29,954 nt of DNA, taken from Stigonema sp964246695 (GTDB lineage: Bacteria > Cyanobacteriota > Cyanobacteriia > Cyanobacteriales > Nostocaceae). The stretch spans positions 1 to 29,954 of the forward strand of contig CAXTSI010000040.1 in the NCBI GenBank assembly GCA_964246695.1, read 5' to 3'. Shown here one piece after another: positions 1-7,880 of this stretch. Both the position numbers and the translations under genes were made by a program. Under the pieces are notes generated by a model. It saw only the letters and a program-made list of their open reading frames with translations, did no database searches and was not told where the DNA came from. Position 1 is the first letter of the stretch. Every line of letters starts with the position of its first letter.

Positions 1-49
1 CTAATTGCTAATTGCTAATTGCTAATTGCTAATTGCTAATTGCTAATTG
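1..49. repeat. CTAATTG heptamer tandem array (7 units)
   Basis: Seven perfect copies of CTAATTG open the window and may continue beyond its left edge. This is the short tandem heptamer type common in filamentous cyanobacteria. The array at 216-243 is the reverse complement of this one, so the two form an inverted pair around the palindromic element at 69-214. No coding role is evident. Confidence 0.9.
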
Positions 50-68
50 TAATCAGGCAATTGGCAAT

Positions 69-214
69 TATAGGAATCCGATTTTAATTTTACAAATAAG
101 TATTTGTAGGGTGCGTGAGGACGCAGCAGTACTGCACAAGCGTGCTTCGGACGGTGCCTTACTCTCTTCTAACACACCCTACGTGTATTTCAAAAATCAA
201 ATAGGAATCCTATA
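69..214. repeat. Palindromic MITE-like intergenic element
   Basis: About 30 bp at the left end (starting TATAGGAATCC) matches, imperfectly, the reverse complement of the right end (ending AGGAATCCTATA). Inside lies a second inverted pair, GTAGGGTGCGT near 106 and ACACCCTACG near 174. The whole can fold into one long hairpin. It encodes nothing convincing and sits between two inverted heptamer arrays. It is probably a non-autonomous mobile repeat. Confidence 0.6.
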
Positions 215-215
215 G

Positions 216-243
216 CAATTAGCAATTAGCAATTAGCAATTAG
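216..243. repeat. CAATTAG heptamer tandem array (4 units)
   Basis: Four perfect copies of CAATTAG, the reverse complement of the unit at 1-49. The last codons and stop of the galT reading frame (226-243) lie inside this array, so the repeat supplies the C-terminal residues LIANC and the TAA. Confidence 0.9.
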
Positions 244-1326
244 CATTTCCAGATTTACAACCACAGCCTGTAACTCATAAGCCTTCTCTTCTGGTAAAGC
301 ATCATTGGCAAACATCCCCGCTGCGAGTTCAGTTCCCGCCAGATACTTCAGCCGATCGCTCGTCCGATATGGTGGATAAAACTCAGCGTGTAAATGCGCT
401 TCGGGATGCGTACCGTCAGTTGGGGCTTGAAACCAAGCCATCAAGTAAGGAAACGGGCGATGCCACAAGCCGTCATACTTGAGAGTAACAGTTTTTAAGG
501 CGAGAGCAAGTGCCCAGCGTTGCTGTACTGTCAAGTCAACAAAGGTGGGAACTGGCTGTTTTGGAGCAATCCAAACTTCATAGGGGTAACGAGCACACAC
601 GGGGACGAAGGCGATCGCATGCTCATCCTGATAAATAATCCGCTGGTTGTCAGAAATCTCCTTTTGAATCAAATCTTGCAGCAAACCCCGCTGATGTTCT
701 CGGAAATACGCCTGTTGCATTTCCAACATCCGTGCTGGAACTGGTGGTATAAAAGGATAAGCGTAGATTTGCCCATGAGGATGGTGCAAAGTTACGCCCA
801 CCTCTACACCCTTATTTTCAAACGGCAGGACGTACTGGATTTGAGGATTGGCTGCGAGTACGCGGGTGCGATCGCCCCAAACTTGTAACAGCAAATCTAA
901 GTGTTCCAGTGCCAAAGAACCGAGGGATGCCTCAGGGTCTTGAGTAAAAACCACTACCTCACACGCTCCATTGGCTGGCAGAGTTTTCACGATGCTAGCT
1001 GGTGGATCGTGCGCCAAAGGCGTCATCGAGGGAAAGCGGTTCTCAAACACCGCCACGTCATACTTTCCTTGGGGAAGTTCGGTAGGGAACTCAGGGTTGC
1101 TGGTGGGTGCGAGGGGGTTATATTCTGCGGGTGGCATGAAAGTCCGCCCTTGACGGTGACTCGCGTAAGCAACCCATTCGCCGCGCAAGGGATGCCAGCG
1201 CAGGTGAGGATTTGCCAGCACTGGATCGTTACTGGGGCTAGTGGCTGTGATGTCCTCAGTAATTGGGTATCGGCTGTATAACGTTAGATGGCGACCATCC
1301 GGCTTTAACAGCTTGTGGGAGTACAT
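226..1326 (-). CDS. galT: Galactose-1-phosphate uridylyltransferase
   Basis: Leloir-pathway enzyme, expected in the cytoplasm, exchanging UMP between UDP-glucose and galactose-1-phosphate. The product is 366 aa, near the usual family length of about 350. The family active-site triplet His-Pro-His is present (HHPHGQ, nucleophile His184), with NRFPSM near residue 95 and the C-terminal AHLHAEFYPP segment typical of GalT. The gene starts inside the end of the upstream glycosidase with a 22-bp overlap, so the two are almost certainly co-transcribed and probably translationally coupled. This fits release of galactose followed by its entry into central metabolism. The final residues LIANC and the stop come from a heptamer repeat array, so the original C-terminus may have been replaced. 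Identification is firm; substrate preference is inferred. Confidence 0.93.
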   Translation of the reverse strand: MYSHKLLKPDGRHLTLYSRYPITEDITATSPSNDPVLANPHLRWHPLRGEWVAYASHRQGRTFMPPAEYNPLAPTSNPEFPTELPQGKYDVAVFENRFPSMTPLAHDPPASIVKTLPANGACEVVVFTQDPEASLGSLALEHLDLLLQVWGDRTRVLAANPQIQYVLPFENKGVEVGVTLHHPHGQIYAYPFIPPVPARMLEMQQAYFREHQRGLLQDLIQKEISDNQRIIYQDEHAIAFVPVCARYPYEVWIAPKQPVPTFVDLTVQQRWALALALKTVTLKYDGLWHRPFPYLMAWFQAPTDGTHPEAHLHAEFYPPYRTSDRLKYLAGTELAAGMFANDALPEEKAYELQAVVVNLEMLIANC

Positions 1327-3164
1327 AATCCATCTCCTGAAAGGTTTGCAGCGCGGATCGCTTCTAGGGGAATTTTCGGTGTGCGATCGGCGTACAACAA
1401 CCCGTTAGCTTCTTGGAAGGTATCCGTTAACTGCGTGTAACAGAATCCGCTGAACATATCAATATTATTGACTGTTTCCAGCAGCGCAGCGTATTTAATT
1501 TGGAACTCGGAGATATTCCAGCAGCGCTCATATCCCCAGGCTTTTTCCGCATCCGGATTGTCAGCAGGGGCATAGGCGATACCGCCAAACTCGGTCAGCA
1601 TCACTGGTTGTCCTTGATGGGGATAGTTGTCAAGTGTGAGAATACGCCCTCCAGGACGACGACGCTCTAACAAATCCGAGATTTTGACTTCAGGTCCATA
1701 ACGCTTTGCCAAGTGGTTCGGCGACCTGGCGTAGTCATGGATAGCGAGAATGTCGGTATCTGTACTTTCCCAGCCATCGTTGCCGATCACTGGGCGACTC
1801 GGGTCGAGAGTCTTGGTGAGGTGATACATTGCCAAAACATAGTTACGGTGAGCCGATGTCTCGACCAGATTCGGAACTCCCCAAGATTCATTAAACGGCA
1901 CCCACACCACAATACACGGATGGCTAATATCCCGCTTGATCACCTCAGCCCACTCTCGCGTCGTGCGTTCTACTGCTTTAGGCGTGAAGCGATAAGCACT
2001 TGGCATCTCCTCCCATACTAACAGCCCTAACACATCTGCCCAATATAAAAAGCGGGGGTCTTCAATTTTTTGGTGCTTACGCACTCCGTTGAAGCCCATT
2101 GCTTTGACGAGTTCTACATCTCGTCGCAACGCCTCATCATCGGGTGCAGTCATTAGTGAATCGGGCCAGTAGCCTTGATCGAGAACCAGGCGCAAATAGT
2201 AGGGACGACCGTTGAGCATAAAGCGATCGCGCTGTATATTCACCGTCCGGATCGCCGTGTAAGATTTCACCTCATCCAGCAGTTGGTCTTTATACCACAA
2301 CTGAACTTCAACATCGATTAGTGTTGGCTTTTCAGGACTCCACAGCAATTCGTTGCGGTAGTCGTCGATACCAGGGTCGGCAAGGGCGATGCGACGGCTA
2401 ATTTCCCCGTTGAATACTTCATAAGTATCGTTCGCCAGCACCTGATCGCCAACGCTCAGTTTCACCTTTATTTGTATGCCCTTTGGCGCATCACCTGCGA
2501 TCGCCGCATAACAACCAAGTTCCCACCGTTCAAAGTCTGGATCCCAGCGGATGCGATCGATATAAGTCTTACCTACACGTTCAACCCAGACTGTCTGCCA
2601 AATACCGGTAGTGCGAGGATACCAAATACCGTGCGGTTCTAGCTGCCAATCTTGCTTACCCCGAGGCTTGGCGAGGTCAAGAGGATCGTCCTGCGCCCAG
2701 ACTGTCACCAAAGTTCGTCCACTATTATTCAATACTGGGGTAATATCGAGGGTGAAAGCGGTATGTCCGCCTTCATGCTCAGCAATGTATTGACCGTTAA
2801 CCCAGACACGAGCGCGATAGTCCACTGCCCCAAAGTGTAACAGCAATCTGCCTTCACCTTCAGGCGTCTCAAATTCCCGCTCATACCAGCAGTTTGAGTG
2901 AAACCCTGTATCACCAATACCGCTTTTGGTAGATTCGGGAGCAAATGGAACTTCTATAGAATGAGTCCATTGTTTAATGTCACTAGGTTGAACGCATTGA
3001 CCCTCATTGTCAAAAGCGAACTTCCACTGACCGTTTAGAGTCTGCCAGTGAGTTCGCTGTAACTGCGGACGCGGGTATGCCGTTTCTCTTGGTCCGAAAA
3101 TTTTCTGGCGATCGGTATTAGAGGCTAAATTAGCCTCCCGCTTCTTTATATCCAATAACTGCAT
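1305..3164 (-). CDS. Glycoside hydrolase family 2 enzyme (beta-galactosidase/beta-glucuronidase type)
   Basis: A retaining beta-glycosidase of 619 aa. An N-terminal sugar-binding beta-sandwich (about 40-200, with WYEREFETPEG and GIWQTVWVERV) is followed by an Ig-like linker and a TIM barrel from about 300. The GH2 acid/base glutamate is Glu426 in PFNESWG and the nucleophile is Glu525 in MLTEFGG. GLLVWEEMPSAY is also a family motif. I chose the ATG at 3164 over the TTG just before it because GAGAGG lies five bases upstream. There is no signal peptide, so a cytoplasmic enzyme is likely. At about 620 aa it is shorter than LacZ (about 1000 aa) and nearer the beta-glucuronidase-sized members. The galT overlap favours a galactoside substrate, but sequence alone does not settle this. 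Confidence 0.9.
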   Translation of the reverse strand: MQLLDIKKREANLASNTDRQKIFGPRETAYPRPQLQRTHWQTLNGQWKFAFDNEGQCVQPSDIKQWTHSIEVPFAPESTKSGIGDTGFHSNCWYEREFETPEGEGRLLLHFGAVDYRARVWVNGQYIAEHEGGHTAFTLDITPVLNNSGRTLVTVWAQDDPLDLAKPRGKQDWQLEPHGIWYPRTTGIWQTVWVERVGKTYIDRIRWDPDFERWELGCYAAIAGDAPKGIQIKVKLSVGDQVLANDTYEVFNGEISRRIALADPGIDDYRNELLWSPEKPTLIDVEVQLWYKDQLLDEVKSYTAIRTVNIQRDRFMLNGRPYYLRLVLDQGYWPDSLMTAPDDEALRRDVELVKAMGFNGVRKHQKIEDPRFLYWADVLGLLVWEEMPSAYRFTPKAVERTTREWAEVIKRDISHPCIVVWVPFNESWGVPNLVETSAHRNYVLAMYHLTKTLDPSRPVIGNDGWESTDTDILAIHDYARSPNHLAKRYGPEVKISDLLERRRPGGRILTLDNYPHQGQPVMLTEFGGIAYAPADNPDAEKAWGYERCWNISEFQIKYAALLETVNNIDMFSGFCYTQLTDTFQEANGLLYADRTPKIPLEAIRAANLSGDGLCTPTSC

Positions 3165-3268
3165 CAAAACCTCTCGTCTGTCTGCAACAGAATAAATTCT
3201 TTGTGTGTTTTCTGTTTAACAACCTATACAACCAATTTAGCCTATTTCTATAAATTCCTGTAGGACGC

Positions 3269-3297
3269 TTGACCGTACTAAGAAATGGTACGGTCAA
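3269..3297. promoter_or_regulatory. Perfect 10-bp inverted repeat upstream of the GH2-galT pair
   Basis: TTGACCGTAC at 3269-3278 and GTACGGTCAA at 3288-3297 are exact reverse complements separated by 9 bp, about 105 bp before the GH2 start codon. The size and place suit a dimeric repressor operator for sugar-use genes. No T-run follows, so a terminator is less likely. The regulator is unknown and the operator role is inferred. Confidence 0.4.
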
Positions 3298-3525
3298 ACC
3301 ACTGCATTACAACTCACCTCAAACCACACTATTCCCTAGTAGAGAACGCAAATGATTGCTGTTGCTCCCTATCTTAGGGAAATCAAATTAGGTATTGGCT
3401 GCTGGCATCGTGATATTATGGCATACTGATCCCAGATATTTGTATAGGTTGTCGGGAAAAAATAATATTAACATTTGTGCTACGTTCTATGAGAGCGCAG
3501 GAATTAAAGGCTTATTCCCACATCA

Positions 3526-3618
3526 TCACACCATCAATTCACATCCAGTGCTTTCATAGCTGCTGTCATCTATTTGTTTAGTAATCAGGTTGTGGAGGTA
3601 GTCGGTGACAATAGGCAT
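3526..3618 (-). pseudogene. 30-codon ORF, possible N-terminal gene remnant
   Basis: A short frame begins at an ATG preceded by GAGGAAG and reads MPIVTDYLHNLITKQIDD before losing resemblance to anything and stopping. It follows the AlbA_2 remnant on the same strand. The LITKQxDD stretch reminds me of the start of PglZ-type proteins of BREX-like phage defence loci, but that is a memory-based impression on a very short match. If correct, only the first 18 codons or so survive. Confidence 0.25.
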
Positions 3619-3672
3619 ATCGATTTTCTTCCTCAAAACGCGCACGATAAATGCGCGGCGCGTATTTCCGCG

Positions 3673-4254
3673 TTATGGAATCACATAATGTGCGCCTCGG
3701 TGTTGACCAACCAATTTTAATTGTTTGATAGCAGTTAACTTACGCAATAGACGACTTGCCTGGTCTTCGCTAATGCGGCAAAGTTCCATTGCTTCGTGTC
3801 TGGTAATTTTGCCGTGAGTCTTCACATAACTTAGCACCATTTGCTCTTGCTGGATGGGATTAAAGCCAGCTTGTCGGACATAATCGGCTGACTGTCCTAA
3901 TTCTCGATAAACTTGGGGACTTAAAGTATAGGTGCGTCCTTTTTTGACTCCATGCGCTTCCACCAAACCCGCCTCGACTAATCTTTCTAATACACTGCGG
4001 GCACTTGCTTCGTCTCGTTGAATGGCTTGGGCAAGGGTATTGGTGTCTAAACGTCTGGCAATCATGGCGGCTAATGTGGATAAATTTTGATGTTGGGGAT
4101 GCAAACCACTCACCTGACCATCATCTTCAACCCCAAGGTAAATTTCGCCGCCGTCTGTATTGGCAAGGCAAACCACCGTTTCAATCAGTTCCCGGTCGGC
4201 TAGGCGAGAGCGATCGCTTTTGAACTCGACAGTGAGGGATTCCTCTGTGGGGAT
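3673..4254 (-). pseudogene. Decayed AlbA_2/Schlafen-type ATP-binding regulator
   Basis: The open frame continues upstream of the GTG at 4176 without a stop and encodes ESLTVEFKSDRSRL and then ELIETVVCLANTDGGEIYLG, the hallmark of the AlbA_2 domain (COG2865-type regulators). No start codon is seen in the homologous part. Beyond about 4255 the frame runs into a palindromic GC-rich repeat that seems to have replaced the true N-terminus. The AlbA_2 part breaks off near LSTLAAMIA and joins directly to RRLDTNTLAQAIQRDE, a winged-helix region that in full-length relatives lies some hundreds of residues further on. An internal deletion is therefore likely. The C-terminal winged helices (LLRKLTAIKQLKLVGQ) look intact. 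A shortened DNA-binding product cannot be excluded. Confidence 0.65.
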
Positions 4255-4263
4255 CGATATCCA

Positions 4264-4326
4264 GCCCTCGCCCCCGTCCCCTCTCCCATGCTTGGGAGAG
4301 GGGTGCCCAGAGGGCGGGGTGAGGGT
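4264..4326. repeat. GC-rich palindromic intergenic repeat
   Basis: CCCCTCTCCC at 4278-4287 and GGGAGAGGGG at 4294-4303 are exact reverse complements around ATGCTT. Outer CCCTCGCCCC and GGGGTGAGGG extend the pairing. Elements of this type are widely dispersed in cyanobacterial intergenic DNA. This one abuts the broken N-terminus of the AlbA_2 remnant and may mark the break. Confidence 0.6.
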
Positions 4327-4358
4327 TCATATAATAACCGCTACACGGACATGATATA

Positions 4359-4400
4359 ATTCGTAATTTTGTCAGATAATTACGAATTACGAATTACAAA
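4359..4400. repeat. Short inverted and tandem ATTACGA-type heptamers
   Basis: AATTACGAATTACGAATTAC at 4378-4397 is a short heptamer array. ATTCGTAATT at 4359-4368 is the reverse complement of AATTACGAAT at 4378-4387. As with galT, the array overlaps the 3' end of the adjacent gene, here the methyltransferase. Confidence 0.6.
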
Positions 4401-5293
4401 TTATTACTGTAGGCGCTATAGCCATAAGCCAGAGTTTCTTTCATCGCATCTGACGGCTTGATACTTGTGTTTATTGCTGTTGCAAAAGGTACTGGTATTC
4501 CTTTGATTTTCTGCGGTAGGATGGCATACTCTTGCGTAGGTTCCACAGTATATTGCGGACACTTCGCTGTAATTCCGGAAGCAGTTAACATTGCGTCTAT
4601 TTCATCTGCTGAGTATTGCTTAAGATAAACTGGGTTTTGTTTAAATATGTTGAGCCTTCTCACAAAATTATGGATAATATGGGAAGGACAAGACTTGTTG
4701 TGGAAAGAATGATTGAAAACAAAAACTCCACCGGGTTTGAGTACACGAGATATTTCAACCAAGAGGTTTCGTATTTGTGCATCTGGTATATGCATAAATA
4801 CACAATTAGAAATTACCAAGTCTATAGAATTATCTTCTAAAGGCAATATTTCAGCCGAATCGCAAATAATGTAAAACTCTGCTCCTGGGAAAAAATCATA
4901 TTCTTGCTTACACTTCAGTAACCGTCGCAGCAACGATTCAGAAATGTCAACTCCGTAATATTTCTGACATGTCAAATTTTTGCCTTTTGAAAGATACAAA
5001 GGAATTCTCCCGTAACCACAGCCAATCTCAAGAATAGAATCAACAGATTTGTTTACTGTCAGTTTATTCCAAGTACCTCCGGGCTTGCCAGTTAAAAGAG
5101 TGTAATCTTGTTTGATGGGCGCTGTTTCTGCAGCTTGCTCAATCTTTTGGGAACCATAGTATGTCTTACCGATTTTGTCCCATCTTTGTTTTTGCTCAGT
5201 ACTGTTCAACTGTTCGTAGTCTTTTGGGAAATAAATGCCATCCCGAAGTTGAAAGTCATTCAAGCTGATTTTGATATTGGCTAATTGACTCAT
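4394..5293 (-). CDS. Class I SAM-dependent methyltransferase
   Basis: A 299-aa protein with a Rossmann-type methyltransferase core. Motif I (LEIGCGYG) is at residues 88-95, an acidic motif II follows (YYGVDIS), then DNSIDLVISNCVFMHI (motif IV/V region) and VLKPGGVFVF (motif VI). This is the Methyltransf_11/25 pattern for small-molecule or lipid acceptors; the substrate cannot be read from the sequence. In-frame ATGs exist upstream at 5308 and 5359, but I chose 5293 because AGGAAT precedes it at a good distance. No signal peptide is present. It is convergent with nothing and its neighbours are unrelated, so context gives no clue. The C-terminus runs to the edge of a heptamer repeat. Confidence 0.85.
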   Translation of the reverse strand: MSQLANIKISLNDFQLRDGIYFPKDYEQLNSTEQKQRWDKIGKTYYGSQKIEQAAETAPIKQDYTLLTGKPGGTWNKLTVNKSVDSILEIGCGYGRIPLYLSKGKNLTCQKYYGVDISESLLRRLLKCKQEYDFFPGAEFYIICDSAEILPLEDNSIDLVISNCVFMHIPDAQIRNLLVEISRVLKPGGVFVFNHSFHNKSCPSHIIHNFVRRLNIFKQNPVYLKQYSADEIDAMLTASGITAKCPQYTVEPTQEYAILPQKIKGIPVPFATAINTSIKPSDAMKETLAYGYSAYSNNL

Positions 5294-5509
5294 TAGATTA
5301 TTCCTCATGGAGCGACAAATATGTTTTTTGTTATACTCTGAACTCAATATTAACCGCAAGTACTCTTGATTCGGTAGTCCTTAGAAAAGGAAAATCTGTA
5401 TAGTTTTATACATTAAAATTATTTGGTTGCTAAACAGACGATTTTTGGTAGAAACCGGGTAACAGAAAGCAAAAGGGCGGATTTCATTTGCGTAGACCAC
5501 AATATAACC

Positions 5510-5536
5510 GTAGGGGCGCGGTTTCCGCGCCCTTAC
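5510..5536. repeat. GC-rich palindromic repeat
   Basis: GTAGGGGCGCGG at 5510-5521 pairs with CCGCGCCCTTAC at 5525-5536 around a TTT loop. It is a common cyanobacterial intergenic palindrome. The rest of 5360-5603 holds only AT-rich DNA and the promoter-like box below. Confidence 0.6.
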
Positions 5537-5574
5537 AATCTGGCGCCGATTCAATTGAAAAGTGCTGTAAATCT

Positions 5575-5580
5575 TATAAT
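5575..5580 (+). promoter_or_regulatory. Candidate -10 box for the FAD oxidoreductase gene
   Basis: A perfect TATAAT ends 23 bases before the ATG at 5604, so transcription would start near 5587. Upstream hexamers TTGAAA and TTCAAT are spaced 14 and 19 bp from it. Neither spacing is ideal, so the -35 is uncertain. Confidence 0.4.
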
Positions 5581-5603
5581 AGTAGAAGAAACCAGAGGAT
5601 AAT

Positions 5604-7106
5604 ATGTCACAAGGTAAACGGGTGGTAGTCGTTGGTGCAGGTTGGGCTGGTTTAGGGGCATCTTACCATTTGGCAAAACAAGGTTACGATGTGACACTTC
5701 TAGAAGCAGGTTCCTACCCTGGTGGACTAGTAGCAGGTTGGAAAACAGCCGCCGGACGTTCCGTAGAAGCAGGCATTCATGGCTTCTGGTATCCTTACAG
5801 AAATATCTTTTCCCTGATCGACGAATTAGGAATTAGTCCTTTTACCACTTGGACTCGTTCATCTCAATATTCGACCCTAGGGTTGGAAGTTGAATCACCA
5901 ATTTTTCAAGACTTGCCAAGACTGCCGGCGCCTCTGGGAACTTTTCTCTACACACAGTTTAAGCGTCTGCCATTAATTGACCGTCTTAGCGCCTTGCCTT
6001 TACTTTACGCCATGATTGATTTTGATAATTCCGATGAAGCTTGGCGACGTTATGACTTTGTAACTGCCCGAGAATTGTTCAAAGATTTTGGTGTTTCTGC
6101 AAGACTTTATCGTGAATCTTTTGAACCAATGTTACTGGTAGGCTTGTTTGCCTCTGGAGAACAGTGTTCGGCAGCAGCGACTTTAGGGATGCTTTATTTT
6201 TTTATTCTGGCGCATCAACCTGACTTTGATGTGGTTTGGTGTCGGGGAACAGTGGGAGAAAAAATCTTTCGCCCTTGGTTGGAACGCATTGAAAAAGCTG
6301 GGGCAAGAGTGCTAGCAAACCGCAGAGTAACTGACTTAATTGTTGATAGCCATAATCGGGCAACAGGAGTTGTCTGCGGTGATGAAGTGTTTGATGCCGA
6401 TGCCGTGATCTTTGCTGTTGGGATCACAGCTATGAAAAAGATTTTATCAAACAGCCCCAGCTTGCAAAGCCGTGAGGAATTCCGCAATGTGAGTAACTTG
6501 GGAGCAATTGACGTTTTGGCAACTCGGTTGTGGTTTGACCGCAAAATTAATATTCCCCGTCCTTCTAATGCTTGCTTTGGGTTTGATGCAACCACAGGAT
6601 GGACATTTTTTGATTTAAATGCACTGCATGATGAATATCAAAATGAACCAGGGACAGTTATTGAAGCTGATTTTTATCACGCCAATCAGTTTCTTCCCTT
6701 AGAAGATGAGGAAATTGTGCCTCTCGTCCAACGTGATTTAGCAATTTGTGTGCCGAGGTTCCGGGAGGCGAAAGTCATTGATAGTAGCGTGATTCGTTTA
6801 CCTCAAGCGGTGTCTCACTTTGCTCCTGGTAGCTATCGCTACATGTTGCCAGTAAAAACCAGTTTTGAGAATGTGTTCATGAGTGGTGATTGGATTGTGA
6901 ATCGCCAAGGTTCATGGTCGCAGGAAAAGGCATACGTTACTGGTTTGGAGGCGGCAAATTTTGCAATTTCCTATTTAGGAGAAGGTACACTAGCAAAGAT
7001 TTTACCCGTTGAAGCAGATGAAATACATATTCAATTTGCAAGGGCGATTAACAAAACTGTGCGTCAAGTTGGGAAATCTATCTTGCCTGATTTTTGGTTA
7101 CCATGA
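5604..7106 (+). CDS. FAD-dependent oxidoreductase, phytoene/zeta-carotene desaturase superfamily
   Basis: A 500-aa flavoprotein. The N-terminal dinucleotide-binding fold is clear: VVVVGAGWAGLGASYHLA from residue 7, then LLEAG at 32-36 and PGGLVAGW at 39-46. The C-terminal MSGDWI region is the second FAD-contact motif of the amine-oxidase/carotenoid-desaturase superfamily. Relatives act on carotenoids, squalene-type terpenoids or amines, and the exact substrate is not deducible. HGFWYPYRNIF near residue 54 is typical of the carotenoid-desaturase branch rather than of amine oxidases. AGAGGA lies four bases before the ATG, and a TATAAT box ends 23 bases upstream. The stop codon directly abuts a 33-bp tandem repeat array with an assembly gap. 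No pigment genes are nearby. Confidence 0.85.
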   Translation: MSQGKRVVVVGAGWAGLGASYHLAKQGYDVTLLEAGSYPGGLVAGWKTAAGRSVEAGIHGFWYPYRNIFSLIDELGISPFTTWTRSSQYSTLGLEVESPIFQDLPRLPAPLGTFLYTQFKRLPLIDRLSALPLLYAMIDFDNSDEAWRRYDFVTARELFKDFGVSARLYRESFEPMLLVGLFASGEQCSAAATLGMLYFFILAHQPDFDVVWCRGTVGEKIFRPWLERIEKAGARVLANRRVTDLIVDSHNRATGVVCGDEVFDADAVIFAVGITAMKKILSNSPSLQSREEFRNVSNLGAIDVLATRLWFDRKINIPRPSNACFGFDATTGWTFFDLNALHDEYQNEPGTVIEADFYHANQFLPLEDEEIVPLVQRDLAICVPRFREAKVIDSSVIRLPQAVSHFAPGSYRYMLPVKTSFENVFMSGDWIVNRQGSWSQEKAYVTGLEAANFAISYLGEGTLAKILPVEADEIHIQFARAINKTVRQVGKSILPDFWLP

Positions 7107-7107
7107 T

Positions 7108-7447
7108 TGGCAACGGATTTGGTAACGGATGTAGCGGATGCGGCAACGGATTTTGTAGCGGATGTAGCGGATGCGGCAACGGATNNNNNNNNNNNNNNNN
7201 NNNNNNNNNNNNNNNNNNNNNNNNNNNNNNNNNNNNNNNNNNNNNNNNNNNNNNNNNNNNNNNNNNNNNNNNNNNNNNNNNNNNTGTAGCGGATGCGGCA
7301 ACGGATTTTGTAGCGGATGTAGCGGATGCGGCAACGGATTTTGTAGCGGATGTAGCGGATGATTGATCTATAAAACCCACAGTTAAATTATCCGTTACAT
7401 CCGTTAGGTCATCCGTTGCCACATCCGTTGCCACATGCGTTGCCACT
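7108..7447. repeat. 33-bp tandem repeat array with inverted right flank, interrupted by the gap
   Basis: Units of 33 bp built from TGTAGCGGA, TGCGGCAACGGA and TTTTGTAGCGGA occur on both sides of the gap (7108-7184 and 7285-7362). From about 7387 to 7447 related 12-bp units appear in the opposite orientation (ATCCGTTGCCAC). The unit is 11 codons long and free of stops in several frames, which creates long apparent ORFs such as an Ala/Thr/Ser-rich minus-strand frame from the GTG at 7446. That frame would overlap the stop of the 144-aa gene as TAGTG. Coding use is unproven. The true copy number is unknown. Confidence 0.85.
7185..7284. other. Assembly gap (exactly 100 N)
   Basis: Exactly 100 N characters, the usual placeholder for a gap of unknown size. 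The same 33-bp repeat lies on both sides, so the assembly most likely broke because the array is longer than the reads. Reading frames across it are not meaningful. Confidence 0.97.
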
Positions 7448-7880
7448 ATCTTTTTTTAGGACGCAACCCATCTAGTCCTTTCTTTATCCAACACAAACAT
7501 TCATATTCTGATTTAAATAATTTTGGTGCAGCAATATTATTTAGTGAGTCAGGTGGGTAGTGATCGTAAAAATATTTACCAGTCTCTTGAAAGACAATGA
7601 TTAAATTGTTACGGTAAATGTAACGAAATTTAAAATTATCCTGATGACTAACAAACTCTAAATATTCATCAATATGTTCTTTGGCAATAACTATGATATT
7701 ATCGATGCTAATATCATAAATTCCTGCCGGATTTTCTGCTTTGTGAAAGCGGCTTTCACATCCAATTTCTGATAATAATTTATACGAATAAATGTTATAA
7801 CTATCAATTTTCCCAAAAAGAAAGGGAATAATGAGATATCCTTTATATGAAACAGAGCGTTCATAAAGCTGACGACTCAT
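7446..7880 (-). CDS. Hypothetical protein, 144 aa
   Basis: I do not recognise this family. The start is well supported: AAAGGAGGT lies six bases before the ATG, one of the best ribosome binding sites in the window. The protein is soluble-looking, rich in Tyr, Ile and charged residues, and has no signal peptide or membrane helix. It ends in a basic LRPKKR tail. It contains three Cys (CESRF and CLCW), too few and too scattered to suggest a metal site. Its last base overlaps the repeat array, and its 5' side faces about 370 bp of AT-rich DNA. Confidence 0.7.
   Translation of the reverse strand: MSRQLYERSVSYKGYLIIPFLFGKIDSYNIYSYKLLSEIGCESRFHKAENPAGIYDISIDNIIVIAKEHIDEYLEFVSHQDNFKFRYIYRNNLIIVFQETGKYFYDHYPPDSLNNIAAPKLFKSEYECLCWIKKGLDGLRPKKR

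Noticed and set aside
7078..7446. Long minus-strand ORF (Ala/Thr/Ser-rich) through the repeat array and the gap
   Set aside because: It crosses 100 N of unknown true length, and its openness follows from the stop-free 33-bp unit. No independent coding evidence.
7108..7447. CRISPR array
   Set aside because: The 33-bp units follow each other directly with no unique spacers, and no cas genes are present.
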